Source: Adenophora triphylla var. japonica
Lineage: Eukaryota; Streptophyta; Magnoliopsida; Asterales; Campanulaceae
Direction of reading: 5' to 3'
NCBI GenBank assembly: GCA_022495995.1
Contig: JAFEMH010002342.1
Coordinates: 248,001 to 312,000 of the forward strand
DNA: 64,000 nucleotides
Shown: positions 23,015-33,023 of the stretch, one piece after another
How the letters are laid out: the number at the start of each line of letters is the position of its first letter
Position numbering within the stretch: the first letter of the stretch is position 1
The notes under the pieces: generated by a model
What the model was told of the DNA's origin: nothing
The model's database searches: none
The model's input: the letters and a program-made list of their open reading frames with translations, nothing else
Made by a program: the position numbers and the translations under genes

Positions 23015-24598
23015 ATGATACAACCAGATCAAGATGGCCGAGGAAGACAAGGAAAAGACAGCCTTCACCACGCCGTGATGCCATTTGGGCTTAAGAACGC
23101 CGAGGCTACTTACCAAAGGGCAGCGACCGCGCTTTTTCATGACATGATCCACAAGGAGATTGAGGTCTACGTAGACGACATGATAATCCATTCCAAAGGC
23201 GAGGACGGGCAGCACTTTGTTGACCTGCGAAAGTTCTTTGAGAGGCTGAGACAACATTCCATGAGACTAAACCCTACTAAATGCACCTTCGGAGTGACAA
23301 GGGGAAAAGTGCTTGGGTATATGGTCACGGAGCAAGGTATCGAAGTTGACCCCCAAAAGATCAAAGCCATTATGGATATGAGGCCACCTCAAACCCAGAC
23401 AGAAGCCAAGAGCTTGCAAGCCCTGAAAAGGTTGGCCTCCCATTATGTCATTCTAGGAGGCAACCTATACAAGAAGCGATACCAGGGACCACTCCTCCTG
23501 TGCGTCACTCAAGAAAAGGCCAAAGAGTTGATGACCGAAGTCCACAATGGTCCCTGCGGTCCTCATATGAATGCCAGAGCCCTGATGCAAGTGATCCTTA
23601 GAATGGGTTACTACTGGATTTCCATGGAAACAGACTGTGTCCAGCACGTCCGAGCATGCGACAAGTGCCAGCGGTTTGCCAACCTCAACCATCTCCCGCC
23701 TCATGACCTGTACTGCATGACGACTCCTTGGCCGTTTGCAACTTGGGGTATTGACGTGATAGGGAAAATAGCCCCGGCAGGAAGCAATGGACATGAATTT
23801 GTGCTAGTAGCCATCGACTACTTCACCAAGTGGGTAGAGGCCAAGTCTTACAAGGTCATCACTTCCAGAAAAGTGGCCCAATTCATCAAAGAAAACATAA
23901 TGTGCAGATATGGGGTGCCCAACGAGATCATTTCCGATAATGGGTCGCACTTTGAAGGGGACTGCGATAGGTTCTTTGTCGAATTAGAATCACTCGCCAC
24001 AAGTCGTCTCCGTACAGACCTCAGACTAATGGAGCCGTGGAAGCTGCTAATAAGACGCTCGAACGGATCATCCGGAAAATGTCCACCCGTGGTCGTGATT
24101 GGCCCGAAAAGATGCACTTGGCACTCTGGGGCTACAAAACATCTGTCAGAACAGCTACAGGAGAAACTCCTTTTGCCTTAACCTACGGGATGGAAGCAGT
24201 GCTACCAGTGGAGTTGGAAATCCCGTCATTAAGGGTCCTCCTGGAAAAGTGTGTCAATGAAGTAGAATGGTTGTGCGGTAGGCATGTTGAGTTAGCCCGC
24301 TTGACGAGAGAAGGCTAAAAGCCATGGAACACACCCGAGCCTACCAGAGGCGGATGGCCGCAGCGTTTGATAAAAAGGTCAAGGCCGGAGACATCAAAGA
24401 GGGTGACTTAGTGTTGAAAGTGAAGCCCCTACCCAGAGACAACCCCCTAGGAAAATGGGAACCCGTTTGGATCGGCCCTTATGTGGTGCGTAAGATACTA
24501 TCGGGAGGAGCCATGAAGCTTGCGGACTGGACGGCAATCCCTTTGTCCACCCAGTCAACGGTGATAAGCTCAAAAGATACTACGTCTAAAAGAAAAAG
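23015..24598 (+). pseudogene. Element B RT palm fused directly to integrase, RNase H deleted
   Basis: A 388-aa frame holds MPFGLKNAEATYQRA and YVDDMIIHSK from RT, reaches RPPQTQTEAKSLQALKRLA, and continues straight into the integrase zinc domain (HNGPCGPHMNARALM, CDKCQRF) and core (IDVIGKIAPAGS, SDNGSHFEGDC). In A these two parts are separated by about 1.2 kb that encode RT thumb and both RNase H regions. The core then shifts frame near 24000, and the C-terminal part runs 24037-24318 and 24324-24598 in other frames. The fused protein would lack RNase H and is interrupted. Confidence 0.85.
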
Positions 24599-24720
24599 AA
24601 AAAAAAATATAAATAAAAAAAAGTGCAAAAAGAGTAATGCCCAGCTAGGCTGAAAACCCTAAAAAGGGCGGTCTAGGCAAAAAACAGGGCTGCACATAAA
24701 AAAAATTAGTTCACCAGAAT

Positions 24721-24777
24721 GAACTACGAAGACCTGAGCCCCTTAGTCTTTCTTGTAAAAGGGGAATGTAGGCAGCC
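24721..24777 (+). other. Conserved CTACG...TGTAG stem-loop motif, B1
   Basis: Equivalent of A1 at 5284. The outer right arm has changed to TGTAG, which still pairs as G-U in RNA, and the inner CCCCTT/AAGGGG stem is kept. The flanking 24600-25090 is AT-rich and non-coding. Confidence 0.45.
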
Positions 24778-25092
24778 ATATATGGTTCGGTCTAAACAAT
24801 AAAAAGGACAATCAAGCTTCCATGAAGTGCATCCTAAATAATAAAGGGTATTTCAGTTTTCATAAAACGGGTCCCAATAAATAAGACATTTGAATTTCCA
24901 TGAAATGTGTCTCAATTAATTTTTAAGATAATATTTCTTGTTCATTACAAGTTAAAAACTTCTTGATGAGTTCAAGCACGGTCTACCTCTTGACTCTGCT
25001 AACCTGCTACAAAGATCTAAAATACAATAAAATGCCTAAATAAACTAATGTGTTTGCAAAATGGCAATAAGGGAATCCTAAGAAAAGATCTG

Positions 25093-26589
25093 TCAGTCGT
25101 CATTCGCTGAGTCTTCTTTGGTCTTTTTCCCTTTTCCTCGGCCTCGTCGAGTCTTCTTCCTCTTTTTATCTATGATGTCGGTATCCCTCATCCCGACCTC
25201 CGGTATCCTCACTGGAGCCTCCACCAAACCTGTGTCAATAAGTGCTCTCTCTACCCGAGCACGAGTCCGCACCTCCTCCCTCTGAACCTCAGTCAAAGGA
25301 GCGACCTCGAACAACCTCTTGTACCGAGCCTCCATGTCTCTGACCAAGTCACCTGACTGGTTATGGCGACTCGCCTTAGCTTCAGTCTCCCTCAGAGTCC
25401 TACTCGAGTCACAGTCAGCCCCAATAAAGCCCGACGTCTCTCCTCCAAGATGACCTGAGTCGCTCCCATCTCCCTGTCGTACCAGTCCAAGTAGACAGTG
25501 GTCAAGATGGTGCTCTTCCTGCTCCTGAAGATAGCCCTGGGTGGGAAAGTAGCATATGTCCAAGCCCTCGAGAAGAAAGAGAAGCTGGCTGGATCCCTCA
25601 TGTCCAATGACACCACCTCCATGGTCCGGATGTCCTCCCAATCACTCAATGGCTCCTGTAAAGCCCCAAACTGCTGGATACTAAGCGGGGTATGTAGAAG
25701 GATGACCGGCGAGAATCACGGAACCCTCACAAGATAGGACTCCTGAAATATCCTCCCGGTGCAACCTCCAATGAGGAATCCACCAACGGATGTCCGAAGT
25801 GGATAGCCTAGCCATCATCGGATCCCAGCTACTCTGGTCCTTTTGCCTCGGTGCACCCCCCCGAGAAATCACCCAAGGGCACTGAGTCGGTAAAGCCCCT
25901 GGCAAAGCCCCGAGCCTCTCCTGCGGCCATAAGGTCGGCCACGGACTCCCGGATCTCATGAAGTGGTCTCCCCGAGCCATCCTGTCAATCCCATGAAGTG
26001 TCTCTCCCAAAACCAGCGGGACAATATCCTTCCCAGCCTTGCAGTCTCTAACCATGTCCAAGAGACCACTATGACAGATCCCCACGGACTCAGCAGTGAA
26101 CAAAGCAGAGAATACACAAAGGATAAATGCGTCCATAGCCACCGTGGTCGCAGCCATATCCGGAGACCCAAACCTGCCCGGGATATCAGAAAGGTCAATC
26201 CTGTCCGGGGCTACCATCATCCTCTCAGCCTCCCCCAAAGGAATCTGCAGAAAAGATGCAAGCTTTACCGCCACCGGCACGTCTCCGATCAGCGGAATAG
26301 ATATAGCCTCAATCTCGGGACCCCCAATCAAGGCTCGGAAGTCTTCATGCGTCGGGACAATCTCGTTATAAGAAAAGCAGTAAACATGTCTCCGGACGTC
26401 CCAGAACTTTGCTGCGGCTCTCAAAAGGTCCCAATCGGGCGGGAGATCCCTCAAATGCCATAAAGACTTGATCTTGAAGGAAGAATCAAGCAGTCCCCTA
26501 TGAGATTGGAAGTTGTGTCTCACCCAAGATTCAAGATCGGACAGAAAACGGTCTCGTTTCCCCCTTTGCAATCTAACGGGCTTCTCCAT
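25093..26589 (-). pseudogene. Antisense gene 1 of element B: DUF7745-like gene with two frameshifts
   Basis: Same gene as 5662-7152. It begins MEKPVRLQRGKRD at ATG 26589 and is open to about 25765. There a short loss relative to A (where A encodes LQTRRTFQ) changes frame. Coding resumes (WEDIRTMEVVSLDMRDPASF) and breaks again near 25420, where a C run is one base shorter than in A. The tail to 25093 is preserved, including the basic KKRKKTRRGRGKGKK segment. No internal stop lies in the main body, so decay is recent. Confidence 0.8.
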
Positions 26590-26689
26590 TGCAAAATGAT
26601 CAAAGGTGGTGCTTTTAGGTCCAAAATGTGCTCTGGGAACAATTGGGACAAGTCTAAGTTGAAAATGAAATGAAATGGCCAAGCCTTGC

Positions 26690-26768
26690 TTTTATTCAGA
26701 AAATAACCAGTTCAGACAGAACTGTGAGCCGCACGGCTTTATTTGCCCTCTGGACAAAACCGCACGGC
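26690..26768 (-). promoter_or_regulatory. Putative promoter of antisense gene 1 (B) with paired motif
   Basis: GCCGCACGGC at 26728-26737 and ACCGCACGGC at 26759-26768 are 31 bp apart and start 139 bp upstream of ATG 26589, exactly as in A. An AATAAAA-type AT-rich element on the minus strand is at about 26690-26705. Confidence 0.45.
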
Positions 26769-27117
26769 TACATTAGCCATCTGCAGAAAAAATTCTGCAG
26801 CAACCAAGTTGCTGCCCAAGGGAGTTTTCACCCCACTTTTTCAACCAAAACCTGTACAAAAACATGTCCAAAAGCCATTCAAGCATTTATACACCATTAT
26901 AAATCATTTTGGCCCAGTTTCAGCCCCGATTCCAAGCAAAAAATCGCCCCAAGGCTCAGATAATATGCAAATTTAAAAAGCATAAATTAGAAAAGCAAAT
27001 AAAACATAAGTACAATGTCTTCGCCCCATCGGCGCCAGAATAAAGCAAAAAATAAACAAAGTGTGCATAAAAATTGTTCATTGTTTGTTTTTGTTCCAAA
27101 TCTACTCTAGAGACCTC

Positions 27118-29723
27118 CTAGGCCTCCGATTCTTCTTCTTCTTCATCACTGCTCAGCTCGTAAATGCTAGCCTCCCTCATCAAGTCCTCCTGGTCGCTCA
27201 CGTCAGACAAATGGACATTATCGTGCCCGTACTCAGCCAGCTGCTCCAGAATGTCAGCGTTGGGTCCCCGCCCCCGAGGCATGGCACTGGAAGAGTACTC
27301 CGAGGCCGATGAGGTAGACGCTGTGCCCCCGACATGCCGTCTCTTGCGCCCGGGCTCCTGTGCATCCGCTGCTGCCTTTGAAGCGCAGGCCAGCTTCCTC
27401 AGAAGGGACCGGCACATGTCCTTCCAGCCCCTATTCTGCCTGACCAATCTGTCATAAGTACGAGCTGGAACCTGAGAAAAGAAGAGAAAAATCTCAGAAA
27501 AATCTCAGAAAATCTCAAATTTGCAAAAAAGCAAAGAAAGCTGAAAAGGGAAAGACCCTAAAAGTATACTTACAGTGCTGTCAGGCGGCAAGGTGTACTG
27601 GGGCTCCCTAGCGTCGGGGACAGGTATCCTCATCCTCCTCGGTACTCCATGGACCACGTAGGACAGATGCGCAGGAGGGATCGGCGGGTCAGTAGGCTCA
27701 TCCTCCCCATACCCCTGAGTGACCGCCAGCTTCACTAGCTTCTGTGGCGTCCTCAGGCGCTGCTCCACAAACACAGCGTAGGGGGTGTCCATGTCGAAAT
27801 ACTCCTCTGCAGCCACGCCTGCCTGGTACCTAGCAATCTCGTCCTCTGGCCAATCCCTGGGCTGTAGCATCCGTGCTGGAGGATCGTGGGGAGTAATGGC
27901 GTCCAGTGGAGGGACATGGCCATGCTGCCTCGAGAAACGGTCCCCCAAGTAAATGACATCACATGTCAGCCCAGTAAGCCATCTCCTCTGCCTAGTCGCC
28001 TCAATGGCATCTCCCAGCAAGATCTCCGGATACCTGCCCCAAGGGTAGAAGTCCACTCCGTCGTGCCCATCCCTGTTGATGACCGGCCTCACCATTTTGT
28101 AGTCGAAAGTGATCCGGGTCTTCCCCGTGAATTTATCCCTCGCATCTCCCCTCCAGCGAACCATAGCAGGGAAGATGGTGATATCACTCTGCTGGTTCCA
28201 AGGGAAGAACCCGATCACCTCACAAAACCAGGCCTGCATGTTCAAAACATCAAAAAGGTCATTCTCTCTCTCATAAAAGTCTTAAGACAGAAAAGAGAAA
28301 AGAGAAAAGAAAGAGAGACTACCTCAAGGGCAAATGAGAAGCAGTCCATGGAAGCAGCCTTGTTCCGGCTGTACATGTCCAGAGAGAAATAGAGCTCCGC
28401 TAATCCGGCCTCTCCCCAAGAGACCGTCCCTATCCCATCCACATCCTCCAGAGAGTCGAGGAGGCAAGTCATGTCCAGTGTCCCATAATTAGCAAAAATG
28501 GTGACCGACAACATCAACCACACGAAAGCTCTAGCCAGCTGCTGGGCAGTCACATCATTAGCAGCAAAGTTCTGGACTGCCACCTCGACATTCCGCGTCT
28601 CCATACCCAGCCCCTTGGGAATCAACTCAAACCCAACCAAATTCTGAAATTCCTCAGCTGTAATGTGATCTCTCCAAGTCACGGGCCTCCCGGTGAACTG
28701 TAGGCCAGTAATAGCTGTGAAATCGGCAGGAGTCACTGTCAGCTCTCCCCAGCTCAGGTGAAAGCTATGGGTACTGTCCCACCAGAACTCAGAAAGGGCC
28801 TGGATCAAGCCCTTGCTCTTAGAGGTGATGTGAACACCCCTGCCGATAGCCTCGACGAACGAATCCAGGCCGGTAGCCCTCACCAAACCCTTGGGGTTCA
28901 CCCCATTCTTCTCGAAATCCGGCATCCTCTGCCAAAGCTTGACTGCAATCTCTGATGGTCCTCTAGACTTGTTCTCCTGTAGACAAGCACAACAAAAAGA
29001 AGTGTGTCAGTCCTTCATCATTTTCAAAGGCATGCATATATTCACAAAAGTGCACATATTTTCAAAAGAAAAGCATTCAAAAAAAAAAGTTTTTCTAGCA
29101 TCATTTGCATCAAAAAAAGCGTCTTTCATCACTTGAAACGCGTCATGTCAAGTCCCATTGCTTTCCTAAAGCACAAAATCACAATTTTCACAATTCTTTG
29201 CACATAAGCATTATTCTTTCAAAAATGGCATGCATGAATCCTTTTCATCTTCCAAAATCATGTTTTCTCAAAATTTTGACCTAGTTCTAGCACATGCAAG
29301 AACTCCGTCTCACTTTAGACAATTATCATTCTTACTTTATTTGCGAGAAAAAGTGGGTCATTCTCACTATTTTTGTCAAACAAATTGCACATTGCATATT
29401 CTTAGCCTCATAGGTTATTCATCAATGTCTCAAAATCATTCAAAAATCCTAGGAAAATCCTAGAAAATTCCTAAGTTCGGGTCAAGCCCTAAGTCATTCA
29501 AAATTCAATCAAAATCGACGGAATTGAGCCAAATAAGAATGCTTACCCCAACCGGACGCGGGTTCGTCGATTTGTGCTCTCTTCTCCCCGGGTAAAGCTC
29601 CGACGGAGGCGTAAGAAAGTCATACTTTCTTTCCGTTCGCACGAGCTCCTTTCTCCTCCTCCGAGCGGCCGCCGAGATGTTTCTTCTTGCTTGCCTCGGT
29701 ATAGGATTGCCCTCCGGATCCAT
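27118..29723 (-). CDS. Antisense gene 2 of element B: intact four-exon plant mobile domain (PMD) protein, about 614 aa
   Basis: Exons are 29723-29547 (177 nt), 28976-28323 (654), 28233-27574 (660) and 27471-27118 (354 with stop TAG). All exon lengths are multiples of three, so every junction is phase 0. Introns start GTAAGC, GTAGTC and GTAAGT and end in CAG. Exon 2 holds the PMD core (SFHLSWGELTVTPADF, TGLQFTGRPV). Exon 3 is a conserved domain I cannot name (KFTGKTRITFDYKMV, YLGDRFSRQHGHVP). Exon 4 has a basic GRKRRH segment and an acidic tail rich in S, D and E, suggesting a nuclear protein. The start is the ATG shared with A. PMD is known from plant transposons and MAIN/MAIL proteins; its role here is unknown. 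It is the only multi-exon frame in the element without breaks. Confidence 0.8.
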
Positions 29724-29834
29724 CTCAAATCAAAGGGAAGCAAGGGGATTGAAAGAATTTCGAAATTCTCTTCCTCTCTTCTCTCTCTGCGTTCTTGGGC
29801 GGCAACACAATGCCAATGGCCCGTTCAAATCTGA

Positions 29835-29904
29835 TTTTAAATAATCTGGAAAAAACAGGCTTCTAGCCGTACGGCTCCTTTTTCTCCATCTCATGCCGGG
29901 CGGC
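29835..29904 (-). promoter_or_regulatory. Putative promoter of antisense gene 2 (B) with paired motif and TATA-like box
   Basis: The TATA-like TTATTTAAAA (minus strand, 29835-29844) lies 112-121 bp before ATG 29723. GCCGTACGGC at 29866-29875 and GCCGGGCGGC at 29895-29904, 29 bp apart, follow outward. The spacing equals that of copy A. Confidence 0.5.
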
Positions 29905-30127
29905 CTCATTCGCTCTGAGCAGAAAATTACAATCCTGCCCCTGGACCTTCCACTTGGGCATGCAATTTCCGTTATCTTTTAACCAAGATAACATATTTTT
30001 CAGAAGATATCCCTTATCTCTTAAGCAATTAAGCTTTCTTCCCAGTCGCCTCCGTTAATTCCGTTATAACGGGATAATGCTAGGTGACAACCTCCGAATT
30101 GTCAAAACTCTAAACTGAGCTTACCTC

Positions 30128-30324
30128 TATCCCGGATAGCGACGTATGCTAAGTTCTCTTAACTAAAGCTACCTCTATCCCGAATAGTGACGTATGCTCA
30201 AGTTCCTCTCAACTTAAGCTACCTCTATCCCGGATAGTGACGTATGCTCGAGTTCTTCTTAACTTAAGATACCTCTATCACGAATAGCGAAGTATACTTA
30301 AGTTCTTCTAGCTTTAGCTACCTC
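30128..30324 (+). repeat. 48-50 bp tandem repeat, four units
   Basis: CTATCCCGGATAG-type palindromic cores recur with TAT starts at 30128, 30176, 30226 and 30276. They are the counterpart of the exact 49-bp array of A (10681-10876), more diverged. Confidence 0.7.
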
Positions 30325-30754
30325 TATCTCTGTCAAAAGGAGATAGCGCCGTAAGCTTTAGTCTTCGTTATTTCCGTCATAAAGAAATAACGCCATCTAG
30401 CTTTAGCTACCTCTATCTCTGTCAAAAAGAGATAGCGCCGTAAGCTTTAGTCTTCGTTATTTCCGTCATAAAGAAATAACGCCATCTAGCTTTAGCTACC
30501 TCTATCTCTGTCAAAAAGAGATAGCGCCGTAAGCTTTAGTCTTCGTTATTTCCGTCATAAAGAAATAACGCCTTCTAGCTTTAGCTACCTCTATCTCTGT
30601 CAAAAAGAAATAGCGCCGTAAGCTTTAGTCTTCGTTATTTCCGTCATAAAGAAATAACGCCATCTAGCTTTAGCTATCTCTATCTCTGTCAAAAAGAGAT
30701 AGCGCCGTAAGCTCTAGTCTTCGTTATTTCCGTCATAAAGAAATAACGTCATCC
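30310..30754 (+). repeat. 89-bp tandem repeat, five units, two hairpins per unit
   Basis: AGCTTTAGCTACCTCTATC starts at 30310, 30399, 30488, 30577 and 30666, with a sixth partial unit at 30755. Each unit contains TATCTCT/AGAGATA and CGTTATTTC/GAAATAACG inverted arms with 7-9 base loops. Copy A has no such array, so it was amplified in B. No spacers or leader are present, so it is not CRISPR-like. Confidence 0.9.
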
Positions 30755-30878
30755 AGCTTTAGTTACCTCTATCTTCTCGATAGTGACGTAAGCTCTAGTT
30801 TTCTCAGGTGACAACCTCCATTAATTGTCAAAACCCTCAAGGATCCTAGACATCGTTCCTAACTATCTAGTGATGCTC

Positions 30879-30924
30879 GAACTACGATCAAGGCTTGATT
30901 CCTCCGAGATACGTAGGTAGCCTT
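30879..30924 (+). other. Conserved CTACG...CGTAG stem-loop motif, B2
   Basis: Equivalent of A2: GAACTACG, AAGGCTTGATTCC, ACGTAGG, TAGCCTT. Confidence 0.5.
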
Positions 30925-31145
30925 TTGTAAAAGGTCCAGCCATCCGACCACTTTGGTCATCCTTTTCCTCCGTCACTCCTCAGTGATGAAGTAGTCTCTC
31001 ATAAGAGACTTTGTTATCCGACCACCTCGGTCACTTCTAGCATATCCCCAGTAGGATCAATTGCTTGACCTCCTAGGTCATTTTCTCTTCTATTTCCCCA
31101 GCAAGAGACCAGTTTCTCTTCTCCATTCCCCAGCGGATCTATTCC

Positions 31146-31190
31146 GAACTACGGCCTGGCTTGATTCCTCTGGGATACGTAGGTAGCCTT
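31146..31190 (+). other. Conserved CTACG...CGTAG stem-loop motif, B3
   Basis: Equivalent of A3, lying 122 bp before the 3' LTR. GAGGGGCTTC at 31301-31310 is a weak polypurine-tract candidate. Confidence 0.5.
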
Positions 31191-31311
31191 TCATAAGAGG
31201 TTCAGCCACTCGACCACCTCGGTCTCCCAATCCGTCTCGGCATTCGCCAGATCGGATCCTTTTCTATCGACAACCCCACTCACCTTGCAAGTGACGTTAC
31301 CGAGGGGCTTC

Positions 31312-33023
31312 TGTAAGTACCCAAATCTGGCTCATGCCTTCCGGTTAAATTTCCCGGCAATTTCGGTAAGTTTTCTGGTAATTCCCCGGACCTTCCTAGT
31401 GTTCCGGAAATATTCCGGAACAGTCCCAAATTAATTAAAGGCTGAAGAGGAGCCTTTCTAATTAAGAAACACGTTTTTCTTAATTAGGAAGAACCTTCTA
31501 GAATTTGCCACCTTGCATGGTTCTAGAAATGCTGAGTCACAATGGATAATGCCGCACGACTGCATTAGCTCGAGGTCCCTAGCCGCACGGCCTCATTGGC
31601 GATTTCCAGACTGCCTATAAATAGAGCCCTCCTCTACCCATTTCAACACACACAATTGACACAACAAAATCAACTCACAAAATCATAATACTCCCAAGAG
31701 GCTGTTGAAGATCCAAGAAGGTGAAGAAGAAGGCCAAGAAGCTCCCTCCCTCCTCCTTGAAGATCCAAGATCAACCTCTCCTCCTAGCTCCATCCAAAGA
31801 AGAAGGAAGCCATTGGTAACCTCGCACGCCCTAACCTCGCATCCTAATTGCTTTATAAATTGCTCATTGCATTGTCTTTATATTGCTTGGGACTTGGTAG
31901 ATTAAAGATCACATCTTTATATTCCCCCTTCCCCTTTTGCATGCATTAGACATCATTTGTCATAAAAATGTAGTCTTTCCCCATAAAGGTGCATCCTTTG
32001 CACCTAAAATCCCCATTTTTCCAATAAAAATGTCATCTTTATGCATCCTTTGCATATAAAAATCAAATCTTTTCAATCAAAATGCATCATTTGCATTCAA
32101 AATCCCTTTTCCAAGCATCATTTGCTTTAAAGACCATGTCTTTACCATAAATTATCATCATAATGCTTTTTCAAAATGCAATCTTTATGCATCATTTGCA
32201 TAATGAATGCCAAGTTCTTCATAAAAATGCATCATTTGCATAAAAACCATATCTTTATGCATCATTTGCAATAAAGATCATTCCTTTGAATCAAGTGCAT
32301 CATTTGCAACCCAAAAATGTCATCTTTTCATTAAAGTGTCATTTTTACATACATTCCCCCCATTCCCCCATTAGCAACCTAGGAACGGACCGGTGTAAAA
32401 GATCATATCTTTACATCGTTCCTTCCATAAAGGTTTCATAATCTCTTTAGAAAGGGACACCTTCGAACCCTATATCTCCGATCATCACTTAAGATGAGTA
32501 TGAAGCATCTATACAAGCTCGACCATCTTAAGGTGTAGGATTGATGGGCTAAGGACCCTCCTTTTCTAAAGAACCTCATCTTTGACTACAAAGAGAGTCA
32601 TTCTCTCGATCACGCAAGTCCCAAGGTCTAAAAAATGCGATGATCACAAGTCTAAGATGAGGGCGGGATCATAATCCCGAATACATAAAATCCAAGAAAT
32701 CCCGAGCGACAACCAACAAATGGTTCGTACGTCCGGAAGACGACTTGGGACATTCCCTCCTTATTTTCAAACACATGCACACAAGAAAGCACGCAAGCAA
32801 GCACGATTAATGAAATCATGGGAGACTTGCTCCGGCAAGGCACCTTGGGTGAACGACGATCCGTTCTTTCCAAGGGGTAACTTAACCTCCGAACCCATAA
32901 AACCTTTTTTTCAAAGTTTTGAGGTAATCAAAATGGCGTGGCGACTCCGTTTTTCAAATTAAACCGGATGTCTTCAAACTCGCGTGAATCCAACAAACAC
33001 AAAAATTTGGGCACACATTCACA
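31312..33023 (+). repeat. 3' LTR of element B (1712 bp)
   Basis: Same length and ends as the 5' LTR. TATAAATAG is at about 31616. It is followed directly by GTCCC (33024-33028), the right target duplication, and then by element C. Confidence 0.93.

Larger units (their letters stand above)
13760..33023 (+). mobile_element. Element B: complete 19.3-kb Tat/Ogre-like gypsy element, non-autonomous
   Basis: The boundaries are exact: two 1712-bp LTRs, GTCCC duplication and a primer-binding site. About 18 differences between the LTRs by eye (about 1 percent) mean a recent insertion. Compared with A it lacks protease and G-patch, and it lacks everything between RT and the integrase zinc domain. It keeps both antisense genes, and that for PMD is intact. 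It carries a hAT element at 17950-22114, so its own length is about 15.1 kb. Movement must have relied on proteins supplied by another element. Confidence 0.92.

Noticed and set aside
30310..30790. CRISPR-like regular repeat
   Set aside because: Units are contiguous without variable spacers and lie in a plant retrotransposon.
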